A stretch of 27,500 nt of DNA from NCBI GenBank assembly GCA_018398765.1, contig JAHBMJ010001146.1, forward strand, positions 1-27,500, written 5' to 3'. This stretch comes from Chromera velia (taxonomy: Eukaryota; Sar; Chromeraceae). Made by a program: the position numbers and the translations under genes. The notes under the pieces were generated by a model. The model was not told where the DNA came from, did not search any database, and saw only the letters and a program-made list of their open reading frames with translations. This document shows positions 1 through 8,526 of the stretch, in pieces (positions within the stretch are counted from its first letter, which is position 1; every line of letters begins with the position of its first letter).

Positions 1-5
1 TGTGT

Positions 6-44
<39 letters not shown>

Positions 45-54
45 TGTGTGTCTG
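1..54. repeat. (TG)n microsatellite at the left edge
   Basis: Almost pure TG dinucleotides with a few interruptions. The tract runs off the window edge and lies upstream of the first visible exon of the oxidoreductase gene, so it is probably intronic. Confidence 0.95.
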
Positions 55-218
55 TGAAGTGGCCTCGATATTCTGCAGCAGCTACCTCTCGAAAGGCCTC
101 CCGAACTTGAGGATTTGTGTTTGACTTCCCACCCCCTGCATCCTTTCCCTCCATCCCTCCCCTGCTTTCATGCATCCTCCGGTTCTTCAGACTCCTCCCG
201 GCTCCCTATCCATTGCAG

Positions 219-736
219 GATCGCTAGACGTGTCGGAGGGCGGTCCTCTCCTCCTACTGCTACAGAGGACTTTCGGGAACGTCCTAGACGCACTCCCGGC
301 CTTCACACTTGCCGTCTCGTTTCCCCGAGCACTCCAAGAAGTCCCCTTCGACAGGGCCTCCGTCTCCGTCTCCTTCACGACAGGGCAGGATAGAGCGAAC
401 ATTCCCGAGTCAAGCACGGACGAGGCAGGAAAAAGAGACTGCAGCTCACCGGCATCTTCTGCCCTCCTGTCCCTCCTCGTCAGAGACAGCAGCAAGGTGA
501 GGTCAGGGAAGAATGGACAGGGTGGATGGATGGATGGATGGATGGATGAGTAAGCAGGGGGGTTGTTAGGATGGAAGGGGTGCGGGAATTGATGGAGAGG
601 GCAATTGCAGAATCAGGAGTGAAGTCATAGAATGACAACACTGTTCCCGAAGCGGACTGGGGTGCTGATAGCAAGGTGTGTGATTGTAGCATGGGCAAGC
701 GCGGTTGTGCGCCTGCCCGCGCGTGTATAAGAGTGG

Positions 737-814
<78 letters not shown>

Positions 815-2174
815 TAGAAAATGAGTGGATGGACGCGAGAAGCACATACACATACATGAACGGCCTTCTGCCCGCATGAATGTCTTAACGAAAGACGTGG
901 TTACTCGTCTCCCCTCGCCGTATTATTTGTGCACCCGATCTGACATCTTTCGTGGTGAACTTCCGGTTCCCTACTCGAATGCAGCCAGGACACCAGACTG
1001 AAGACGGAAGTGAAATTTGGGTCATCCACTCGTCTCGTCAATTTGCGGCAGAGGCATTGGCAAAGACGCCACTGCAGAAGGATGGAAAGTCCGTTGTCAG
1101 ATTTCAAACCATGCAGTCACCAGATGGGCCGGGTGTCGTGGATGGATCTGACACTGCACTCACGTTCATTGACAAATTAAGTGCTTTGCAGACATCCAAG
1201 CCCACATTTTCTGTGACACGATTTTTCTAATGAAGGAATTGCACGGGCTTTTCTTTGTGTTTGCTGATCGAATGGGTCCACCTGTTTTCCCTCTAGTGCA
1301 AAAGAAAAGATCAAACGACAGCGCTTCTCTTTTCTTTTCGCTGTTCCTCCTTCTCTTGCAGATATCAACCTCCGAGCGCAGAGGCAACTGCCAAAGCATC
1401 GGAAACTCTTCTCTCTGCTTTCCTCGACTATCTATCTCCCTTTTTCGGACACAAGAGAGACACCATCCCATGCTCCCAGGTCCTTTCACTCCAACGGTGG
1501 GGAGGCGCCTTTCCCCAGAGACCCCATAGGTCGGCATTCCCTTGCTCCAGCAAGTACGGGGAGGTGAAGACGGGCGAGCAGCTTTTGTTCGCACGGATTG
1601 GAGAGGAACTCAACAAATCGATGAAACGCAGTGATGGCTTTCTCTCTGGTGGGCCGCTTGGAGGGATTGACAGAACAGAAAGAGGAGATTGAAAGAACAA
1701 TCAAAAAGGGACAATATGTTGTATATCCAAGTGTTTTTTACCCGTGAAAAAGGGATGCAACGAGGCATCCAAATATTCCGAATCAAATGATCGACGTCTC
1801 GTTTCTTCTTCATCTCTGTGTTTTTCCGCACGTCTCAAATTACTCTCCGACTTTTTTCCTTTCCTGCCCTCCCCCCTCTCTTCCCTCTCCGAATGCGAAT
1901 AGACCTACTTTTCGGTGCCTTGCTTGCCCATCGCAGCGACAGAGTGTTTGTTCAAGAGAGATCTCAGTCTAGCGAGCTCGAATGATTTCCGTTGGTACCT
2001 CATCCCAATGATTGCATGTGCATGCAATGCCGCACACACATGCATGCAGGAGATCCTGACCAGTGTGGCCGTGTGGTTGTATGCGGTGACTTTCTGCTCG
2101 AAGCGTCTGTCGAGGGGGCAGCCGTCAGCGGGAGACGGGCTGCGGCAAGACTTGCTGGACTTGTACAAAACTAG
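219..2174 (+). CDS. Renalase-like FAD/NAD(P)-dependent oxidoreductase, 3' part of gene
   Basis: Four exons fit one reading frame: 219-496, 985-1088, 1362-1648 and 2050-2174 (TAG). The first begins after CATTGCAG at the second base of a codon, so the gene starts left of the window and the N-terminal FAD-binding Rossmann part is missing. Joining exons 1 and 2 recreates LLVRDSSK-PGHQ...IWVIHSS, the segment that reads SKPGR...WVLH in plant and bacterial renalase-like proteins. Exon 3 gives SETLLSAFLDYL and LQRWGGAFP (family: HRW/QRWGSAFP). Exon 4 gives VVVCGDFLLEASVEGAAVSG, the C-terminal FAD-contact motif GDxxxxxxVEGAxxSGxxAA. Acceptors end in TGCAG. Two donors are less certain: 1089 (GTCCGT) is weak, and exon 3 could end at 1630 instead of 1648. 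Family membership is well supported; substrate is unknown. Plant relatives are often plastid-targeted, which cannot be judged here. Confidence 0.75.
497..984 (+). other. Intron of the oxidoreductase gene with (GGAT)n and (TG)n
   Basis: Donor AAG|GTGAGG at 497 and acceptor GAATGCAG ending at 984, both phase 0. It holds a GGAT tetranucleotide tract at about 522-549 and a TG tract at about 738-811. No coding signal is seen inside. Confidence 0.7.
738..811. repeat. (TG)n microsatellite in intron
   Basis: About 74 bp of TG with a single C interruption near 780. The histidine/threonine-rich and valine/cysteine-rich ORFs over it are translation artefacts of the dinucleotide repeat. Confidence 0.95.
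1649..2049 (+). other. Last intron of the oxidoreductase gene
   Basis: Runs from donor TCTG|GTGGGC to acceptor CATGCATGCAG at 2049. Phase 1 on both sides recreates a Gly codon. The intron ends inside a TGCATGCA palindrome (2041-2048). Nothing else is recognised in it. Confidence 0.55.
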
Positions 2175-3007
2175 GGCGTGCTCCCATTTCTTTGTTTAAA
2201 AAGGGGTCAAGATTTCCCAACAACACACGATTCAAGGATTCTGGCTGGAATTCCTGTTGAATCCCTTCCATTTTATTGTATTTTTCTCACTTTGCCTCCG
2301 CTATTTAAGGTATAATAAGCGAGGCTGTACCGCATAGCATATGATGAAAAACCTATGAGTGGTAATCTCTTCGTTTTCACTGCCACCGAGCAGTTATGAG
2401 TAAAAAGTACACATGTGTATTAATTTATATAATTGATTTCAAATATGAATGAATGAATGAATGAATGAATGAATGAAGTTGGCTTTGCTATATACACATT
2501 ATATAGCACTTCTCTAAAGTTTATATTTATAGTTTAATATTTGATCAAAACATTATTCGACATTTTTTTAAAAATCTAAATCTTAGTCTAGATCATATCC
2601 AGACCTAGATTCCAAGTTGAACGCATACGGATCCTAGATCCAAGTTGAACCAATTAAGTTGAATTATCAGTTCAAGTTATATATAGATCTAGTTAAAATT
2701 AAAACTGAACTTCAAAATTTAAAAGTAGAGTGATTAGGTTTTAAAACGCCATTCTAGACCAGTAATATAAGTTCTTAAGGTGCTCAATTATTTTTTTCAG
2801 TTGTTTTATACTAAGCTTACACAGCTTTACATTATAATATGAAAAAAAACGACGTTTTCATGCAGATTTTCAAGTTTTTTCTTCTTGTTTTGACACTGAG
2901 CGTCATCTGGGAACCATGCTGGTTATGTTATTGTTGCAAATGTATGGACTGCGAGCTGCAAGGACGAATTGAAGTATTGGGATCATGCAAACGCTCTTTC
3001 GATGTGT
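2175..3007. other. AT-rich island between two convergent gene 3' ends
   Basis: Base composition drops sharply to AT-rich from about 2215 to 2960, between the oxidoreductase stop (+) and the HNH gene stop (-). It contains a GAAT tetranucleotide array (about 2445-2477), two copies of a CTAGATTCCAAGTTGAAC-like sequence (about 2604-2621 and 2632-2650), and many AGATCTAG/TCTAGA-type short palindromes. A stretch at 2241-2290 resembles one in the next island (7049-7105). No coding gene is supported. Confidence 0.7.
2445..2477. repeat. (GAAT)n tetranucleotide repeat
   Basis: About eight copies of GAAT inside the AT-rich island. Confidence 0.95.
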
Positions 3008-6000
3008 CTAAGGTTTTGTGTGCGAGCCAGGCATCACATCGAGGTCTTTCTTGAAAGTACCTTCGACCACAAGCTCTTCCAGATCATGGGCTAGATCACG
3101 GGACATTTTGTGAGCCTTGATCATGTGAAGGCGCAGACCTTTCTCTGATGCAAACGATCTGTTGCAACTAGAAACTACACAGCAAAGGAATCTTTCACGT
3201 GCGGCTTTTTGAATCTTGGGATCGATTTTGGGAGGCTTCCCAATGAGTCTGTTCCCTTTTCGGAGATTATCCGCCGACCACAACGGCTGCAAGTTCGAAA
3301 AATGGAGACGGGAAAGCAGAGTTGCCTTATCTGGCATCTGACCTCGAGGCACTTTGTAATTGATAGGCACAACATGGTTAATGTGCCAGCCCCCCATTCC
3401 GTAATTCTCCCACGACATTCCGGGATTTTCGCTGAAGAGTTTCTCCAGGTGCAACTTCAAGTCGGAGAAGGAACAGCCAATGTGCTCTTCCGTGCGCATG
3501 CGGAACGGTGGAGGAGGCTTTCCGTCTCGTATGGCGGCTACACGCTGCCGAATGCTCACTCGCATGACTCGTGACAATCGGTACACGATATCTTCCCTGT
3601 ATCGAACCCTCTGCGCCTCCTTCTGTCGCTGTCTTCTCTCTGCAAAGGCGGGATTATCCTTTTGGCATTCTGCACACTGACTCCGCAGACGATTGTGCTC
3701 ACATATCTGCGACCCTCCACACTCTTTGCAGTCCCTCCTCCTCCGATGGTGCGCGCAAATACCATTTCCTCCGCACTCTTTGCAATCGTACTTACGCCTG
3801 CCGTGGGGACAAAGACCTCTGCGTGAGGAGACGGCTTGGGAAAAGTCTGTGGCGGAGGCACACTGAGCTGTCTCGAGCCCCTCCCCTTTTTTTGTTGGAA
3901 TGCAGCAACTGAATGGGACACAGTCTCCCTTACAAGCAAGTTCACCAGTCGGGATGTCAATGCATGGGTCCGATGGATGGGGACGGAAAGGAACATTCAG
4001 GAAACCCCCACCAACTCGCAACCCTGTTATGACCCCCCATTGATGAAGAGTGGCACTTTCCCCTGAGTGCAGTGCGACAGTACCAAACGACCGTCGGCTT
4101 TTGAAACACGCAGAAAAGCTAGCTTGCGAGGGCAGATTTTGGTCATGTCTGCCCCAAGTGATACTCACTTGAGAAGCTTGAAATGGGGGGAGGTTCACGC
4201 GTTCTCGCTGTCTCAAGATGACAGAGAGATTGGGAAGCGGTGGTGGTTTACCAACAAATCGGTTTCCCTTGCGAAGATTGTCCGCCGACCACATGGGCTG
4301 GAGATTGGTGAAGTGGAGACGGGAAATGAGTGTCTTCGTGTCTGGCATCTCACCGCGGGGCACTTTGTATTTGATGGGAACGATATGGTCAACGTGCCAG
4401 AGACTCCCATAATTCTCCCACGACATTCCAGGGTTACCGTGGAAGTCGTCCTTCTCGAGGTGGGCTTTGAGATCGGGGAACGAACAACCGAGGTACTCGT
4501 GGGAGCGTTTTTTTACAGCTGGAGAGCGGCCTTCCCGAAGAGCACTTAGGTATTTATGCACGACATTTCTCATTGTGGATGCCAGTCGGTAGGCAAAGTC
4601 TTCTTTGTATCTCTGTCTTCGTCTCTCTTGTCGTTGATGAAAAAGGGGATTGTTTTTCTGGCAGTCAGCACATTGGCTCCTAACACGCTGGTGCTGGCAG
4701 TAACTACCACCTCCACACTCCCTGCACATTGTTCGTCGACGACCGTGTTCACAGATTCCTCCTCCCTTACAATCCCGACATTGGCTGCGCTGGCGACCGT
4801 GCTGACACATCGCACTACCGCCGCACTCCAAGCAAGAGTACTTTATACGTTCATGAACGCAAATCGAGACCCCTCCGCACTCCTTGCACACATGTCGCCT
4901 TCGGCCGTGTTCACAGATTCCCTTACCCCCACAATCTTTGCATTGGCTCGGTTGACGCCCATGTTCGCAAAGTCCTTTCCCACCACAATCTTTGCATCGG
5001 TCTTTTCGTCTGCCATGGGGACACATGCGCCTACGTTCATGGTCCCCTTTCTTCAAATCGAGAGGGGGGAGGACAGACTTCGGTTGGCTATCAGGAGAGG
5101 GGGCGTAGGCCGCAGGAGAGATGGGCGTCTCACTACATATTTCTATTGCAGCTCCCATTGCTTCATTCACTGACAGGACAGAAATCGAAAAATGGGAACG
5201 GGACAGCATGATTGCCTCTTCAAGGTGTGTTTTTGCTCTATTTCTGACAGCTCTCATACATGCGACTGCAGGAAAGCCAGGGTCCAGTCGGCCAGAACGC
5301 CCGTCGGGCCCACAAATTGAGCAGACGGATTGTATATTCGCTGGCGGAAGGTGGGCTTTTTTTGACGATCCTACAGAGGTGTCATGCAGACCAGAGACTG
5401 ATGGGGGGGAGGGAACGCGACAGTGCTGCTGTGCGGAATTTCCCTCAGTCCTCAGAGGAGCCTGCAGTTGATCTCCTAAAAGGCTGCGTCTCCAGGTGCT
5501 TGTGGCTTGACTATGACAAACCCCCCTTTCTACATGGGACGTTGCGGCAACACTCCCCAAACTCTGACTGTCTTTGAATTGCCTCATTTCTTCGTGCAAG
5601 GAGAGTGCAGAGATTCTGTGCGAGAGAGTGGGCACTGAGCAAACGGGATGGCCTGAGACGGAAACAGAAAAATCGGGATTCATCTCGCAAACATGACTCC
5701 CTTGACCCGCTCCCCCGCCGTCTGACTGGATTGCAAGTCCTTCACGGGGAGAAGACTCTGAAGCATCAGCACAGAGCCCTTGCCGATCCTGATGGATCCC
5801 GTAGACGGGTCGAACATGGGTGAAATGGTAGTGTTTCGCTTCAAAAGCTGGTGCACTGGAAACATGACGTGGTGGAGTCAGATACATGTCTGACGAGGGA
5901 GAAGAAATGCAGTGACGCTGTTTCTCTTGTCCCCTCACAGAACTTGAGTCTCCTCTTGCAAGATGCTGCTGCTTCCCTGTTGATGAAAGGATGTCTCTCC

Positions 6001-6223
6001 AGCCCCTCTCTGCAGCAGGACGATAAGCACCGGTTTCAAGAACGCCACTCAGCCACATACCCCCCTGCACTGGAAGAGCACCAACCTCCCACTTCTGTCT
6101 GTTGATTGACTGACTTGTCTGTTCGTTTCTGGAGAGACCTGAACGTCTGTAGAGGAGGCCGGATACGGGGCGAACAAAATACCCCGAGGCACAACGAGAA
6201 AGTCCCGCTGAAATCCGCTTCAT
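3008..6223 (-). CDS. Tandem zinc-module / HNH endonuclease protein with C2H2 finger
   Basis: Uninterrupted 1071-codon ORF. Residues 401-526 are seven exact 18-residue modules of pattern C-x-H-x6-C-x2-C (e.g. CPHGRRKDRCKDC), each able to bind one zinc. A basic helical linker, GCSFPDLKAHLEK and GMSWENYG lead into an HNH nuclease core: WHVDHIVP (609-616), NLQPMW (640-645) and ADNLRKGNR (647-655). The block repeats: three modules at 805-858, the same linker, then WHINHVVP (946-953) and NLQPLWSADNLRKGNR. In this second core the catalytic-site Asp is Asn949. A classical C2H2 finger follows (C1015, C1020, H1033, H1038). HNH cores of this GCS...WENYG...WHIDH type are known in phages and giant viruses; zinc modules of this kind are, from memory, widespread in algae and oomycetes. 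Residues 1-399 show no known domain, so translation may start further in (e.g. at the Met codon near 5210). Mobile/homing or domesticated nuclease is inference. Confidence 0.85.
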   Translation of the reverse strand: MKRISAGLSRCASGYFVRPVSGLLYRRSGLSRNEQTSQSINRQKWEVGALPVQGGMWLSGVLETGAYRPAAERGWRDILSSTGKQQHLARGDSSSVRGQEKQRHCISSPSSDMYLTPPRHVSSAPAFEAKHYHFTHVRPVYGIHQDRQGLCADASESSPREGLAIQSDGGGAGQGSHVCEMNPDFSVSVSGHPVCSVPTLSHRISALSLHEEMRQFKDSQSLGSVAATSHVERGVCHSQATSTWRRSLLGDQLQAPLRTEGNSAQQHCRVPSPPSVSGLHDTSVGSSKKAHLPPANIQSVCSICGPDGRSGRLDPGFPAVACMRAVRNRAKTHLEEAIMLSRSHFSISVLSVNEAMGAAIEICSETPISPAAYAPSPDSQPKSVLPPLDLKKGDHERRRMCPHGRRKDRCKDCGGKGLCEHGRQPSQCKDCGGKGICEHGRRRHVCKECGGVSICVHERIKYSCLECGGSAMCQHGRQRSQCRDCKGGGICEHGRRRTMCRECGGGSYCQHQRVRSQCADCQKNNPLFHQRQERRRQRYKEDFAYRLASTMRNVVHKYLSALREGRSPAVKKRSHEYLGCSFPDLKAHLEKDDFHGNPGMSWENYGSLWHVDHIVPIKYKVPRGEMPDTKTLISRLHFTNLQPMWSADNLRKGNRFVGKPPPLPNLSVILRQRERVNLPPFQASQVSITWGRHDQNLPSQASFSACFKSRRSFGTVALHSGESATLHQWGVITGLRVGGGFLNVPFRPHPSDPCIDIPTGELACKGDCVPFSCCIPTKKGEGLETAQCASATDFSQAVSSRRGLCPHGRRKYDCKECGGNGICAHHRRRRDCKECGGSQICEHNRLRSQCAECQKDNPAFAERRQRQKEAQRVRYREDIVYRLSRVMRVSIRQRVAAIRDGKPPPPFRMRTEEHIGCSFSDLKLHLEKLFSENPGMSWENYGMGGWHINHVVPINYKVPRGQMPDKATLLSRLHFSNLQPLWSADNLRKGNRLIGKPPKIDPKIQKAARERFLCCVVSSCNRSFASEKGLRLHMIKAHKMSRDLAHDLEELVVEGTFKKDLDVMPGSHTKP
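4646..5023 (-). repeat. Seven in-frame 54-bp repeats encoding CxH/CxxC modules
   Basis: Seven contiguous 18-codon units in the HNH gene. Cys1, His3, Cys10 and Cys13 are invariant, and GG after Cys13 is nearly so. Positions 4-9 vary: GRRKDR, GRQPSQ, GRRRHV, ERIKYS, GRQRSQ, GRRRTM, QRVRSQ. The last unit ends CADCQKNNP, matching the last unit of the second array (CAECQKDNP). Confidence 0.9.
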
Positions 6224-6820
6224 CTTGGAGGATGACAGGTGGACCTGGTGGAGAGAAAGAAAAAGATCCAGATGATCGAAGTGTGGTCAAACTGAATGCA
6301 ACCTTTTGTCATTTAGAATTTCGAAAATGAGGAGAAAAATGGCACGCTATGCACTCACAATCAACTGAAGGCTTCGTGCCGGGATGTACATTACTTGACA
6401 GCAGGTCTGTATATCGCAAGCGTGCACGCAACCATTCTGGCAAAAAGGATACTCACTCAAGTGGACTCCTGCAGTGCCAGCTGTCGCTAGGCTGTCCGTC
6501 AGGATCGAAGCGCTCAGCTATAGAGCTGAGCAACAGTTCTGCAACGCTCATACCGGATTCGGGTACGTAACGCAATCAAGTAACGCGAAACACTAAGATT
6601 GCATGCATGCAACACTATGCAACACTTGCTCAACACCTCTTCCGTCTACTGCATGCGGGGGGAGCGGCGACCTCGCAGACAGGCAGTGGAGGGGTGTTTC
6701 AGTTCAGCAGGATCGATTGCAGCAATGCAGGCCCCTAGAGACGATGGTGACTGGGCTTAGGCCCCAAGGCAGGCCTAGCATTTGCATCTAACAAAAACGA
6801 CCATACAGTAAAACATGGTA
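6224..6820. other. Region upstream of the HNH gene, no gene recognised
   Basis: About 600 bp of mixed composition containing the presumed promoter of the HNH gene. A perfect 8-bp stem with a 4-nt loop (GCTCAGCT-ATAG-AGCTGAGC) lies at 6512-6531. A double TGCATGCA palindrome lies at 6600-6611. Small ORFs here show no codon structure or homology. Confidence 0.5.
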
Positions 6821-6821
6821 T

Positions 6822-6839
6822 AAAAAAAAAAAAAAAAAA
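6822..6839 (+). repeat. Poly(A) tract of 18 bases
   Basis: An uninterrupted A18 run. It could be a retroposon tail or just a homopolymer; I find no target-site duplication by eye. Confidence 0.9.
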
Positions 6840-7553
6840 TGTGTGTTGCAAAGCAAATGCACCTCCTCGTCACGTTGCATATGGCGCCTCCACATACAGC
6901 TTTGACCCGCCACCACATCTAGCAGCGATTCTAGCGCGCATGCTATACGTACGTCGACTGCGATTCAAGTTCATTCAACCCATTGTCAACACAATTTTCA
7001 ATAATTATAATACAGGATTAAAGGGTTAGTTCATGCAGACTGACTGGTACAGACTAGAATTCCTGTTAAATTCATTTAAATTCCTTTTATTTCCATATTT
7101 TCTCGTTTAGTCTTATTTTATGAACTAAGTTCTAGCAATTGAAATAAGTACTAAACATCGCTAATTCAAATATTACACTGTACGTATGACAATATTATTC
7201 AATTCTATTCAATTGACAATTTTTCCTATGATCATACTAGACATACCAATATTATAAGAACTAAAAACTTAGAAGAGAATAACAAAAGTGATGGCGATTG
7301 GCCAAAAAGAATACAAGGTTACTGGTAGATTTCTATGCATGCATGATGGAGGAACTATCTCATGAAATAATACATTAGTGTTTCCACATGTGATTTCAGA
7401 GTTTGAAGATGTATAATATTCGTATACAAACGCGTGAGCCTTCAAGTTGGTGTGACCGGTATGTTAGCTGGATGGCATGACGATCAGTCAATATGAGGCT
7501 AGCCACACAATTTACAAAGTGCTTCCGATCGCAGCGTGGGTCTGACAGTTCAG
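6840..7553. other. AT-rich island 2
   Basis: AT-rich from about 6960 to 7430, between the start of the HNH gene and the 3' end of the next minus-strand gene. It contains GAATTCCTGTTAAATTC followed by an AT/TTCC-rich stretch (7057-7105) that resembles 2249-2290 of island 1, and a TGCATGCA at 7336. No gene is supported. Confidence 0.6.
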
Positions 7554-8455
7554 CTAATTGCACCCAATGGAGGAACGCAATCCGACAGTTCCCGATTCCC
7601 TCAACTCCCTGCCCGCGCTGCCGACTCCGTCTCCACTTTCGACTCCAGTGCGACCAGACCAGCGGCTGGATGTCGCCCATGTGCCCCCAACGGGAGCGCT
7701 CAGCTGGGCGACGCCGGGGCCCTCCTGAGGCTGTCGCCACTGTGACAACACACTCGCGGTCCCCTTTCCAGTCACAGCAGCAGAGGTGCCCGCTTGAGAA
7801 GGCGGGGTTTCGGAGAGAGAAAGCCCACCCCAAGCAGCAGCAGTAGTCAGAAGATCGTCTTCTTCAAAGAGCTGCAAATGAGTCCCTCCCCCTACACCCA
7901 CCGCTGCTTCCTTTTCCTTTGACAGAAGAGCCTCGAGAACAGAGTCGTCGTCTGGAGTGGCCTCCCACGCAATGTTGAAACGGAAACCCCCGTCTGGTCC
8001 TGCATGCAAGTGTGCACGCATCAATCATTGCGGAGCCTCACTCAGTGTTCCTCTCGGAACTCTTGGAGCACATTCCGAAAAAGAGAACAATTCAGCAGAA
8101 AAGATTTCTGCGTTCGATCTCAGCCTGGATCAAAGCGAGCATCTTTCACCTTGCGTGAACGAAAAGCAAGTGAAAAGAAGAACAAACGTCGGACGGAGAA
8201 AAGAGACTCATGCGTCCTTCAGTGCCAGCAGGACATGGTGCGATGAACACGATCACTCACCCACTTGAAGTTCCTTCTGTTTCCCCGCTTGCGGAAACCT
8301 GGAGCCTGTCTGGCAGGCAGACTGACTGACTGACTGACCCTCTCTGCCTGCCGCCTCCTCTCGGGACATCAGCGTGACTCTCCCTGTCCTCTCCTCAGAA
8401 CAGAGCAGGAGCGAGGAACCCTGAGAGAATTGACACATACACACACACACACACA

Positions 8456-8526
<71 letters not shown>

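Noticed and set aside
115-393. Pro/Ser-rich plus-strand ORF at the left end
   Set aside because: Out of frame with the oxidoreductase exon, which has motif and splice-phase support.
4556-5173. 205-codon plus-strand ORF
   Set aside because: Shadow of the zinc-module array on the opposite strand; its pseudo-repeats mirror the 54-bp units.
6505-6570. Functional tRNA gene
   Set aside because: No acceptor stem, poor B box (GGATTCG rather than GTTCGA), and no proper anticodon arm.
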